Assembly (NCBI RefSeq): GCF_000820705.1
Contig: NZ_CCXI01000141.1
Coordinates: forward strand, 29,156 to 93,155
Direction of reading: 5' to 3'
Source of the DNA: Clostridium polynesiense
Lineage (GTDB): Bacteria > Bacillota > Clostridia > Clostridiales > Clostridiaceae
DNA length: 64,000 nt
A program made the position numbers and the translations under genes. The notes under the pieces are model-generated. The model saw only the letters and a program-made list of their open reading frames with translations, ran no database searches and was not told the DNA's origin. Positions 44,675 through 52,944 of the stretch are shown one piece after another. Positions within the stretch are counted from its first letter, which is position 1. Each line of letters starts with the position of its first letter.

Positions 44675-45091
44675 TTACATGTTAGGGATGGATCTATGTC
44701 CCAATCCTATTACTACCTCATTAAGATGCAGAAGCCCTATGCTCATAAATATGCACACGCTGAGGTGTTCACCGCATCTTGCTATACCTATTTTACCACC
44801 TACGTTTAATCCATTTGCCTTATTTGCTATCTGCATTATTGCCTCTCTGGCAGCCCCTGCTACAGCACCGTCGTGAACATGCCAATCTTTTATAAGACCG
44901 CATCTCTTTGAGGCTACTAAAGCTCTTTCTATAATTTTGGGTATGGAATTATTTATATTACCGCCAACGTCTACAGCCACGGATATTATCCCTAGCCCTT
45001 TAAAATACTTTTCTAATTCCTTTTCCTCTTCCCTAGACGATATAGCCAACTTCACAGATGCTTTAGCAACATCTATACTGCCAATTTCCAT
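44675..45091 (-). CDS. hutP: HutP-family RNA-binding antiterminator
   Basis: The 138-residue protein matches my memory of clostridial HutP: REEEKELEKYFKGLGI near residue 20, VDVGGNINNSIPKIIERALV, HVHDGAVAGAAREAIMQI, GLNVGGKIGIARCGEHLSVC and a C-terminal LHLNEVVIGLGHRSI. In Bacillus, HutP is a hexamer that binds L-histidine and Mg2+, then NAG-repeat RNA, to prevent termination before the hut genes. GGAGGTGTAATTA supports the ATG. No histidine-degradation genes are in the window; the next genes downstream are an NAG-containing leader and an ABC importer, which may be its target. The family call is from recall of the pattern, not an alignment. Confidence 0.8.
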   Translation of the reverse strand: MEIGSIDVAKASVKLAISSREEEKELEKYFKGLGIISVAVDVGGNINNSIPKIIERALVASKRCGLIKDWHVHDGAVAGAAREAIMQIANKANGLNVGGKIGIARCGEHLSVCIFMSIGLLHLNEVVIGLGHRSIPNM

Positions 45092-45321
45092 TAATTACAC
45101 CTCCAAATTGTATTACTTATTATTTCAACATAAAAATTAATTTTTATCAACAGGTTATTTATTTTATGTAATTTTGCGCCTTTATAACTTTAAGTATCTA
45201 TTAACATTATAAACTTTATTTAAAAGCTTTTGAAATTTTAAAGGTTAATTATATTTATACTGTATATTAGTTATAAGGATTTGGAAAATTACTTTTAAAT
45301 AGAAGGTTAGGAGGAATAATC

Positions 45322-46863
45322 ATGGTTAATTTTAATGAAGATTTAAGTAATAATAAACTTCCGGACTATACTGAATCCTATTGGATAGCCTCTTCGTCAT
45401 TTCCGTCTTTTAATGAGGTTTCCGGAGATTTTTCTGCGGATATAGTCATTGTAGGTGCAGGAATCACCGGCATTACCACAGCTTATCTCCTCAGCAGAGA
45501 AGGCTTAAAGGTTACGGTGCTGGATGCAGGTAAAATTCTTAACGGAACAACCGGACACACCACTGCTAAGGTAACGGTTCAGCACAACTTAATTTATGAC
45601 GAACTCATTTCAAATTTAGGAAAAGAAAAGGCTCAGCTTTATTATAATGCCAATAATGAGGCCTTAAAATTTATTTATAATACCATATCTGAAAATAATA
45701 TTTCCTGCGACTTTAAAAAGGAAGATGCATATATATTTACTAACTCTGAGGAATATGAGGAGAAGCTCATAAAGGAATTTAAAGCCTACGGAGAGTTAGG
45801 TATTAACGGAGAATATTTAGATTCTATTCCTATACCTGTACCTATAAGAGCAGCACTTAAAATTAAGGATCAGGCTCAGTTCCATCCCTTAAAATACCTG
45901 CATTTTATGGTGGAATTCCTTATTAAAAATCAAAGCACCCTTTATGAAAATACCGAAATCATTGATATAGAGCCGGGAGAAAATACTGTACTTACAACAT
46001 CCAAAGGTCATGAAATACAGGCTAAGCAGGTAGTTATAGCTTCCCACTTTCCATTTTGTGATGAAAAGGGCTTGTATTTTGCCAGAATGTATGCTGAACG
46101 CTCTTATGTACTTGGAATAAAGCCGGAAAAGAAATTTCCAGGGGGAATGTATATTTCCGCTGAAGGTCCAGGAAGGTCAATACGAAGCACTCCTTTCGGA
46201 GAAGGCGAACTGCTTCTCATAGGAGGAGAAAACCATAAAACAGGTCAGGGACCTGATACCATGAGTCACTATGAGGCACTTAAGCAGTTTGCAGACGAAA
46301 CCTTTGGAGTGAGCTCTATGGAATATAGGTGGTCTGCCCAGGATTTAACCACTTTGGATATGGTACCCTACATAGGACATCTAACCTCTGATTTTGAAAA
46401 TATATATGTGGCTACAGGCTACAGAAAGTGGGGTATGACCAATGCTACAGCAGCTGCTCCTATACTTAGAGATATGATAATAGGCGTGGAGAATCCATAC
46501 ACAGAGCTCTTTACACCTTCACGATTTAACGCTGATCCTTCCATAAAAAATGCCGTTACACAAAATGCTAATGTGGCCAAGAATTTAATTAAAGGAAAAT
46601 TGGAGATTCCTTCGGAGGATTACAACGCCCTTAATCCCGATGAAGGGAAAGTGGTATCCTATAAAGGAAATAGAGCAGGAGCATACAAAGATAAGGAGGG
46701 TAATCTCCATATAGTAGATACTACCTGCACTCATATGGGCTGTGAGCTTCAGTGGAACAGCGGTGATAGAAGCTGGGACTGCCCATGCCATGGTTCAAGA
46801 TTCTCCTTCCAGGGTAAAGTGATAGAAGGACCTGCATTACAACCACTAAAAAAGCTTAAGTAA
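45322..46863 (+). CDS. FAD-dependent oxidoreductase with C-terminal Rieske [2Fe-2S] domain
   Basis: The 513-residue protein begins with a DAO-type FAD domain (IVIVGAGITGITTAYLLSR near residue 41) with GHTTAKVTVQHN after it. It ends in a Rieske domain from about residue 420, with both cluster motifs CTHMGC and CPCHGS. The combination is found in Firmicutes and cyanobacteria as a soluble oxidoreductase; the substrate is unknown. No signal peptide is present. It stands alone, with AGGAGG upstream of the ATG, and ends at a strong palindrome shared with the PBP gene. Confidence 0.9.
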   Translation: MVNFNEDLSNNKLPDYTESYWIASSSFPSFNEVSGDFSADIVIVGAGITGITTAYLLSREGLKVTVLDAGKILNGTTGHTTAKVTVQHNLIYDELISNLGKEKAQLYYNANNEALKFIYNTISENNISCDFKKEDAYIFTNSEEYEEKLIKEFKAYGELGINGEYLDSIPIPVPIRAALKIKDQAQFHPLKYLHFMVEFLIKNQSTLYENTEIIDIEPGENTVLTTSKGHEIQAKQVVIASHFPFCDEKGLYFARMYAERSYVLGIKPEKKFPGGMYISAEGPGRSIRSTPFGEGELLLIGGENHKTGQGPDTMSHYEALKQFADETFGVSSMEYRWSAQDLTTLDMVPYIGHLTSDFENIYVATGYRKWGMTNATAAAPILRDMIIGVENPYTELFTPSRFNADPSIKNAVTQNANVAKNLIKGKLEIPSEDYNALNPDEGKVVSYKGNRAGAYKDKEGNLHIVDTTCTHMGCELQWNSGDRSWDCPCHGSRFSFQGKVIEGPALQPLKKLK

Positions 46864-46866
46864 TAA

Positions 46867-46913
46867 AAGAATGTCACTTTTCAGGTGCCAGGCACCTGAA
46901 AAGTGACATTCTT
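46867..46913. repeat. palindromic repeat family A, copy 3, probably acting as terminator
   Basis: Perfect 23-bp arms around one central base. Each arm carries AATGTCACTTTTCAGGTGCC or its complement. It lies between convergent genes. On the minus strand it runs into TTTTATTA, so it may end the PBP transcript. Confidence 0.88.
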
Positions 46914-46937
46914 AATTATAGATTCACGGTTTTCCGA

Positions 46938-49001
46938 TTATTTTCCTGATTTCATGTAATATTCCATAACCCTCTTGGCTATGGGAACCACAAAATGGCT
47001 TCCTCCGCGATTCTTAACATTTTCAACCATCATGGTAAGCACAATTTTAGGATTATCGTTATTCATCACTACAAACCAGCCGTTTTCTTCAGCTGCAGTA
47101 TCCTCCAGACTCTTTTTAAGCTCTGCGGTACCTGTTTTTCCTAAAAGACTTATACCGTTTATTTTTGCCTCTCTTCCTGTACCTGAAGGATCTTCAATTA
47201 CTGCTTTTAGGTATTCCTGAAGTATTTTTATATTATCCTGTGATATCACGTTTTCCTTCCAAGGTTTACTGGAAGCCGGCTCCAGCAAAGGAGTCATTAT
47301 GTTTCCATCATTAACCAAAGCACTGTAAGCTAAGGCTACATGCAGAGGACTCATAAGCACCTCTCCCTGACCATAACCGGTATCGGAAAGCTGAATATCA
47401 TTTTTTATTTTTCCTTCATTGGCTATCTGAGCTTTAGCTATAGGGTAAGGGAATGGAAGATCTTCATTCAATCCAAACTTGCTGCTTTCCGCTGCAAAAT
47501 CATCTTTTCCTATTTTTAAAGCCGCTTGAGCAAAATAAATATTGTCTGAGTATATGAAAGCGTCTCTTAGATTTACAGGTTTACCTGGGTCTGACACCCT
47601 TGTTACCTTGTAATTTCCCCAGGAGCTGTCCTTCTGCCACTGTTTTCCTTGAACATCTATGGTATCCTTCAAATTTATGCTTCCCTTTTCCAGACCTATA
47701 GCAGCAGTTATCATCTTAAAGGTGGAACCGGGGGCAGTAGCTAATTTAAACCTATTATTAAATTCTGCATTTTTACTCTTTTCCCACTGGGCTTTTACCT
47801 TTTCAGGTACATAAGTGGTATATAAATTAGAATCGAAGGAAGGTGAACTTACAAGAGCCAGTACCTCTCCTGTTTTTGGATTTAAAGCTGAGGCTGAGCC
47901 AGGTTCTTTTCCTAATTCCTCGTATATTTTCTTTTGAAGGTCAAAATCTACAGTAAGCTTTATATTTTCTCCATCCTTAGGTTCCTTCTTAATAAGTACA
48001 ACTTTTTCAGTTTCTTTTCCATCCTTTTGTTTGGAGATATAAATAACGCCTCCATTTTCGCCTTTAAGCCTCTTATCAAATACCTGCTCCAGACCTCTTT
48101 TACCTATTATGCTTGTGGAGCTATAACCTTGACCTTTAAACTTTTCCAGTTCTTCTGCGGTAATTGAACCAACATTTCCTATTAGTGAACCAAAAGCTTC
48201 TCCTCCCGGATAAACTCTTCCTATAGGTTTTGTATGAATAACCCCTTCAATCTTCATAGCTTCAGTGAGCTTTTCCTGATCCGTGGTCAATAAATTCACT
48301 ATAGGAATAAATATTTCAGGCTCATTTACTCCCTTTATTTTTCCTTCAATAAAGGCTGGTGTTACATCCAGTATTCTGGAAAGCTCCGCTATTTTTGCTT
48401 CTTTGTTATTTTTACTGAAGGTTCCGGAGTTCACTCCTAAAGACACTATAGGAGCATTTACAGCTAAGGGCTTTCCGTTTCTGTCATAAATTTCTCCACG
48501 TTTTGCATTATGAGATTCCGCTCTGACCTTATCTCCCGGTGACATTTGGGGAAATATAAGCTTTTCATTCCAATCTACAGCCCATACCTCCTTATTTCCT
48601 GCCTTTTCCTTAACCAAGGTCATCTCATAACCTTTAACTTCCATACTCCCTGCCATGGTATCCATGGTCATTGAAAAAGGAACTTTAACGGTATTATCCT
48701 TACCTTCTTTTAATTTATCCACACCCTCAGCATTTATGGTTATGTTTTCTGCTTCTATGCCTTTATAAATCGCTGTATATCTATCTACAAATTCTTTCTC
48801 TGTAACGCTTTCCTTTGTTTTAGCAGACAGCATGCCGTACATAGCAGCATAATCTTTTTTCTGCCATTTATCCTTATATGTTTCAAACTTCTCAGCAGGC
48901 TTTTCCCCTTTTGAACAGGAGGTTAAGAAAATTCCTGAAAGGGTTAAAATCATTATCGAAGCTGCTAATACTAAAGATTTTTTACTTATAAATCTCACCA
49001 T
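46938..49001 (-). CDS. class B penicillin-binding protein with MecA-type N-terminal domain
   Basis: The 687-residue lipoprotein-like protein has the signal region LTLSGIFLTSCSKGE, an NTF2-like MecA N-terminal domain (YKDKWQKKDYAAMYGML), a dimerisation domain (AKRGEIYDRNGKPLAVNAP) and a transpeptidase domain. The active-site motifs are STFK in APGSTFKMIT, SDN in YSDNIYF and KTG in LGKTGTAELK. It cross-links peptidoglycan outside the membrane. This architecture is that of PBP2a/PBP3-type enzymes, some of which have low beta-lactam affinity; that is not shown here. It is monocistronic. Confidence 0.93.
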   Translation of the reverse strand: MVRFISKKSLVLAASIMILTLSGIFLTSCSKGEKPAEKFETYKDKWQKKDYAAMYGMLSAKTKESVTEKEFVDRYTAIYKGIEAENITINAEGVDKLKEGKDNTVKVPFSMTMDTMAGSMEVKGYEMTLVKEKAGNKEVWAVDWNEKLIFPQMSPGDKVRAESHNAKRGEIYDRNGKPLAVNAPIVSLGVNSGTFSKNNKEAKIAELSRILDVTPAFIEGKIKGVNEPEIFIPIVNLLTTDQEKLTEAMKIEGVIHTKPIGRVYPGGEAFGSLIGNVGSITAEELEKFKGQGYSSTSIIGKRGLEQVFDKRLKGENGGVIYISKQKDGKETEKVVLIKKEPKDGENIKLTVDFDLQKKIYEELGKEPGSASALNPKTGEVLALVSSPSFDSNLYTTYVPEKVKAQWEKSKNAEFNNRFKLATAPGSTFKMITAAIGLEKGSINLKDTIDVQGKQWQKDSSWGNYKVTRVSDPGKPVNLRDAFIYSDNIYFAQAALKIGKDDFAAESSKFGLNEDLPFPYPIAKAQIANEGKIKNDIQLSDTGYGQGEVLMSPLHVALAYSALVNDGNIMTPLLEPASSKPWKENVISQDNIKILQEYLKAVIEDPSGTGREAKINGISLLGKTGTAELKKSLEDTAAEENGWFVVMNNDNPKIVLTMMVENVKNRGGSHFVVPIAKRVMEYYMKSGK

Positions 49002-49239
49002 ATAAAATCACCTCTTTAATAATTTTACCATAAATTAATTAATAAACCTTTTTAATTTTTAAAATTACCCAGAAATATTTGGACAATTTGGTGAATAAAA
49101 TCCTTTATATAACTTTTACAAAATTTATATTAAAAAAACATAAAGTAGTGGTATTATATAATAGCAGAGTTTAGTTTGCTTTAATTAGCATAATATAATT
49201 TTTATAATAATTAAGGCATATTCGAAAGGAAGTGTTTCA

Positions 49240-49575
49240 GTGAATGTGATTTTATTGGAGGGGGAAGAGATAATTAAAGAAGGGAAATGCTTTAACTGCA
49301 GCTTGTTGAACAACCAGCCTGGAAAGCTGATATTAACGGACAGAAGGCTGATATTTGCAGGTCCCGGACTTGATTTTGAACGGGACAATCTAACTTTTAA
49401 TCTTAGAGATATTCAATCCTTTGAAAAAACTTCTGCTTTTAATCTCTTAAAACCCATTCCTATTCCCAATGCCATAAAAATAAGCACCATTAATGGAGAA
49501 ACTTATAGATTCAGAGTACAGGACAGAGATAAATGGCTTAATGTGCTGAAATGGCACATACGCCCCACTAAATAA
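49240..49575 (+). CDS. GRAM/PH-like domain protein
   Basis: The 111-residue protein has the pattern of a single GRAM-like domain: a leading strand (ILLEGEEIIKEGKC), the strand pair KLILTDRRLIFAGPG, then a basic, Pro-containing loop and a final RFRVQDRDKWLNVLKWHI helix. There is no membrane segment. The start is GTG with AAAGGA about 10 bases upstream. Bacterial GRAM-like proteins have mostly unknown roles, often lipid or protein binding. The gene is in the same direction as the PII-like gene 128 bases downstream, but a link is not established. Confidence 0.7.
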   Translation: MNVILLEGEEIIKEGKCFNCSLLNNQPGKLILTDRRLIFAGPGLDFERDNLTFNLRDIQSFEKTSAFNLLKPIPIPNAIKISTINGETYRFRVQDRDKWLNVLKWHIRPTK

Positions 49576-49703
49576 TGAGCTCCCATATAAATTGCTACCT
49601 GCCGCTATGCTTAATAAGTAAAGCGGTTTCTTTTTGCAATTTTCAACCTGATATGGTTATGATATTACTATGGATATATTTGAATAAGTTAGGAGGTTTA
49701 TTT

Positions 49704-50045
49704 ATGAAATTGCTTATTTTGGTTCTTAATAAGGTAGAAGCTTTGGAGGATATTTTGGAAAATTTCAGTAAATCCGGAATAAAGGGTGCTACTATAATAG
49801 ATTCTCAGGGTATGGCAAGAGTACTCACCGGCGCGGATTCAGAAAATCTTCCCCTATTCGGTTCACTTTCTATGCTCATTAACGAAAACAGACCCTTTAA
49901 TAAAACTATATTTTCCGTATTAAATGAGGAGGATATCCCTCTGGCATTAAGTGCAATTGAAGATGCGGTAGGAGATATCACCAAGCCGGACGTAGGTATA
50001 GTGTTTACCATCCCCATAGACTTTGTAAAAGGAATTCAAAGATAA
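49704..50045 (+). CDS. PII-like small regulatory protein next to a cation/proton antiporter
   Basis: The 113-residue protein has a ferredoxin-like pattern as in PII trimers: strand MKLLILVLNKVE, a helix (LEDILENFSKSG), strand GATIIDSQGMA, a loop, helix (IPLALSAIEDAVGD) and the closing strand VGIVFTIPIDFV. The classical PII T-loop tyrosine is absent, so it belongs to the PII-like group that binds other nucleotides or metals. I chose the ATG at 49704, after TAGGAGGTTTATTT; the longer frame upstream has no ribosome site. It starts 19 bases before the antiporter gene, suggesting that it controls that transporter. Confidence 0.75.
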   Translation: MKLLILVLNKVEALEDILENFSKSGIKGATIIDSQGMARVLTGADSENLPLFGSLSMLINENRPFNKTIFSVLNEEDIPLALSAIEDAVGDITKPDVGIVFTIPIDFVKGIQR

Positions 50046-50064
50046 TTATACATAGGAGGAAATA

Positions 50065-51252
50065 ATGTTAATCAACTCACTTTTTTACTTAGCAGTAATA
50101 TTATTAACGGGATTACTTTTTGGAAAGCTGTTAAACAAATTTAAATTGCCTTATGTAACAGGTTATATAATCGGCGGCATTATAATCGGTCCTTCCCTTT
50201 TAAATGTAGTTCCAGGAGAAATGATAAAAAGCTTCAGCATAATTACAAAGGCAGCTTTGGGATTTATAGCTTTTAACATAGGAAGCGAATTCAGCATTCC
50301 CCAAATAAAAAAATCTGGCTTCGGTGTTATTATAATCACTATATTGGAAGCCCTTTTTGCCGTATTTTTAGTAGACTTTGCCATGATATTTATATTTAAT
50401 CAGCCTGTGCAGTTCAGCATACTGTTAGGCGCTATTGCTGCTGCTACCGCTCCTGCTGCCACTGTTATGGTAATCAGGCAGTACAAAGCTAAAGGTCCTT
50501 TAGTAAATACACTGCTTCAGGTGGTTGCTATGGACGATGCTGTGGCTATAATAGCCTTTAGTATTTCCCTTGCAATAGCACAGTCAATGAATGGCGCTTC
50601 AGGTTCATTTTTTACTCAGGCAGTTATAAAACCGGGAATAGAAATTTTTGGTGCCGCTTTACTTGGAATTATATGCGGATTTTTATTGGCTCTTCTTTCA
50701 AAAAAGGCCTCTGGAGAAGACCAGCTTTTAGTAATAACCATAAGCATAATCCTTCTGGCCTTAGGAATCTCTGAGTATTTTAATTTTTCCTCACTGATTT
50801 CCTGCATGATGATTGGCGCTACACTTGTAAATATAACGGTAAATAAAAAGCCTTTTACACTGACTGACAGATTTACACCGCCTCTGTTCGTGGCCTTCTT
50901 TACCCTTGCTGGATTGGATCTTGATTTATCAATAATTGCCAGCGTAGGATTAATAGGAATAGGTTATGTTGTTTTCAGAGCTGCCGGAAAGCTGTTAGGC
51001 TCATTTTTAGGAGCTAAAATAGCGAATTCCCCTAAAGCGGTTCAAAAATACCTTGGATTAGCTTTAATTCCACAGGCCGGCGTAGCCTTAGGGCTGTCCA
51101 TGATAGCTGAAAATTCTTTAGAAAACGGAGCAGGTACTGCTTTAAAAACTATTATACTGTCAGCAACGGTGATATATGAATTAATAGGTCCCGTCCTTGC
51201 AAAGATCGCTTTATCAAAAGCCGGAGAAATAGATAAAAATCTGAATTCATAG
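50065..51252 (+). CDS. CPA2-family cation:proton antiporter
   Basis: The 395-residue protein has about twelve or thirteen membrane segments and belongs to the Kef/NapA-like CPA2 group: LPYVTGYIIGGIIIGPSLLN near residue 32, ALGFIAFNIGSEF, and AMDDAVAIIAFS near residue 155 with the paired-aspartate ion site region. It lacks the C-terminal TrkA/RCK domain of KefB/C, so regulation must come from elsewhere, possibly from the PII-like protein encoded directly upstream. Sodium or potassium export with proton uptake is likely; the ion is not certain. Confidence 0.9.
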   Translation: MLINSLFYLAVILLTGLLFGKLLNKFKLPYVTGYIIGGIIIGPSLLNVVPGEMIKSFSIITKAALGFIAFNIGSEFSIPQIKKSGFGVIIITILEALFAVFLVDFAMIFIFNQPVQFSILLGAIAAATAPAATVMVIRQYKAKGPLVNTLLQVVAMDDAVAIIAFSISLAIAQSMNGASGSFFTQAVIKPGIEIFGAALLGIICGFLLALLSKKASGEDQLLVITISIILLALGISEYFNFSSLISCMMIGATLVNITVNKKPFTLTDRFTPPLFVAFFTLAGLDLDLSIIASVGLIGIGYVVFRAAGKLLGSFLGAKIANSPKAVQKYLGLALIPQAGVALGLSMIAENSLENGAGTALKTIILSATVIYELIGPVLAKIALSKAGEIDKNLNS

Positions 51253-51319
51253 ATTCATCCTTGCAGTGATTATCCTCTTAATGGCATAAAAAGTAATGGG
51301 ACTCTCAATTAATAGCACC

Positions 51320-51360
51320 AAAAAAACGCTTCAAGCATTAAATGCTTCAAGCGTTTTTTT
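51320..51360. terminator. bidirectional terminator between the antiporter and glycosyltransferase genes
   Basis: AAAAAACGCTTCAAGCATT and AATGCTTCAAGCGTTTTTT form a long stem with one mismatch, with T runs for both strands, between convergent genes. Confidence 0.88.
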
Positions 51361-51361
51361 A

Positions 51362-52617
51362 TTATGTGCTGCTTAGCTTTTTTTCAGTACCGTGAAAGAA
51401 TCGGTATAAAAATCTTCCTGAAAACATCATCATTAAAGGCATAAGTGGATATGCATACCTGCTGAAGGTATAGTATGGAAGGTACAGTAAATTAATTAGC
51501 ACAATGGCTGAAATAATAATGACGCTCCAATATTTTTTCTGTGTTTATTTTTATAATACTGGATTATTCCAAGTACAGCAGTTAATAAAACTATATAGTG
51601 CACCGCTCCTGCAAGTATCAGACCAATGGAATTCTCCCAGTAAAAAGGCTTATTCCATAAATGATAAGTTTTCCCTATGGTATACCACAAAAAGTACTTT
51701 ATAGGCTCCTTGCTTGCATATTTCTTAAGCCTATCTATACCCATATCCATTTCATTTTTGTTTTTTTCAAGGAAATTATCTCCTTCTCTATATTCTACTC
51801 CAAAGCCTCCGCTTTGATCGTAATTTATAAAGGTTCCCTGAAGAAAAGGATTGCCGCTGGAAGCTGTAAAAGGAATAAATTTGTTAAACTCTCTATAATT
51901 TCTTATCCACCATGGACTCATAATACAGCAGAAAATTATAAACACTAATGAAGTATATTTCATTATATCCTTTATGCTGTATTTATTTTTTATCCAGATT
52001 ATCAATATTATAAGAGGATATGCAGCTAAAGGAGGTCTGAACATGCACAGAAGACTCCATACTACTCCTGCCGCAGCGTACAGCTTAAGCTTGTTTTTCT
52101 CTATGGCATGAATACTTATATAAATTAAAAGTAAGAATAAAAATTTAACCATACTTTCCATTAATATCAAGCTCGCCACATAAATTTCTACCATATAGAC
52201 AGCATCCAGTATACAAGCGATTAACGCAACTTTTTCATTAAAAATTTTCTTTGCTATAAGAAATATTAAATAAAGGCTTCCGCATTGAATCAGTATCTGA
52301 AAAATCCTAAAAACAAAAAGACCATTAACCTTTCCAAAGAGCCAGAAAAAAGCTGCTAATACATAGCTCAGCCCTGGCATTATATATGCTGTTGGAATGG
52401 ATGGGTTTTCATAGGTCAAAACTCCTGTTTCCATAAGGGTCCAGGCACTTCTAATGTATTTTGCATCATCGTTGTTAAAGGTCTCCAAACTCCCTAAAAG
52501 CGTACTGTTTCCCCACTTCCATATCACCGCCGCAGCTATTATTCCATATAGAGCTATTATCATAACTACATATAATTTAGTTTTATTATTTTCTTTATTT
52601 GCTTTTTCTTTATACAT
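51362..52617 (-). pseudogene. GT39/ArnT-like membrane glycosyltransferase, frameshifted in an A run
   Basis: The protein is a polytopic ArnT/PMT-like glycosyltransferase with the acidic first-loop motif FNNDDAKYIRSAW near residue 48 and many membrane segments. These use lipid-linked sugars at the outer face of the membrane. The first frame ends at 51496 with a non-family tail (ASLLFQPLC). Adding one base in the six-base A run at 51533-51538 restores KKYWSVIIISAIVLINLLYL and RYAYPLMPLMMMFSG, the normal last membrane segments, to a stop at 51362-51364. Repaired length is about 418 residues. A homopolymer sequence error is the simplest cause; phase variation or real decay is possible. Confidence 0.8.
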
Positions 52618-52944
52618 ACCGTTTCCCCTTTAACTTATACTGATAGTATCTATAAATCTCTCTATAAATAGTTATAAAACAAGTTAATTAAGGATTTAGA
52701 ATAAACAAACTACTATTTTCTTATTTTTTTCTTAATTATTTCTTACAACTCCTTATTTTTTCTTGTTTATATCTATTTTTCGACATATACACCTACATAA
52801 TAGCATATCATTCATTTAATTATTAATTATATTTATAAATATAATTAAATCAACCTGATTTTCTCCTTTTTTCTATAGGTATGGAGTTTAAACATAATGC
52901 AAATACTACCTTAAAAGCTTTAATTTATTTGAGGAGGTATTTTT
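52618..52944. other. divergent promoter region of the PFOR and glycosyltransferase genes
   Basis: Very AT-rich gap with a 26-bp perfect palindrome at 52823-52848 and the PFOR ribosome site (TGAGGAGGTATTTTT) at its end. I see no gene here. Confidence 0.6.
52823..52848. promoter_or_regulatory. 26-bp perfect AT palindrome upstream of PFOR
   Basis: TTAATTATATTTA is followed directly by its exact reverse complement. It is about 97 bases before the PFOR start. It may be an operator or cruciform, or chance in AT-rich DNA. Confidence 0.35.
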
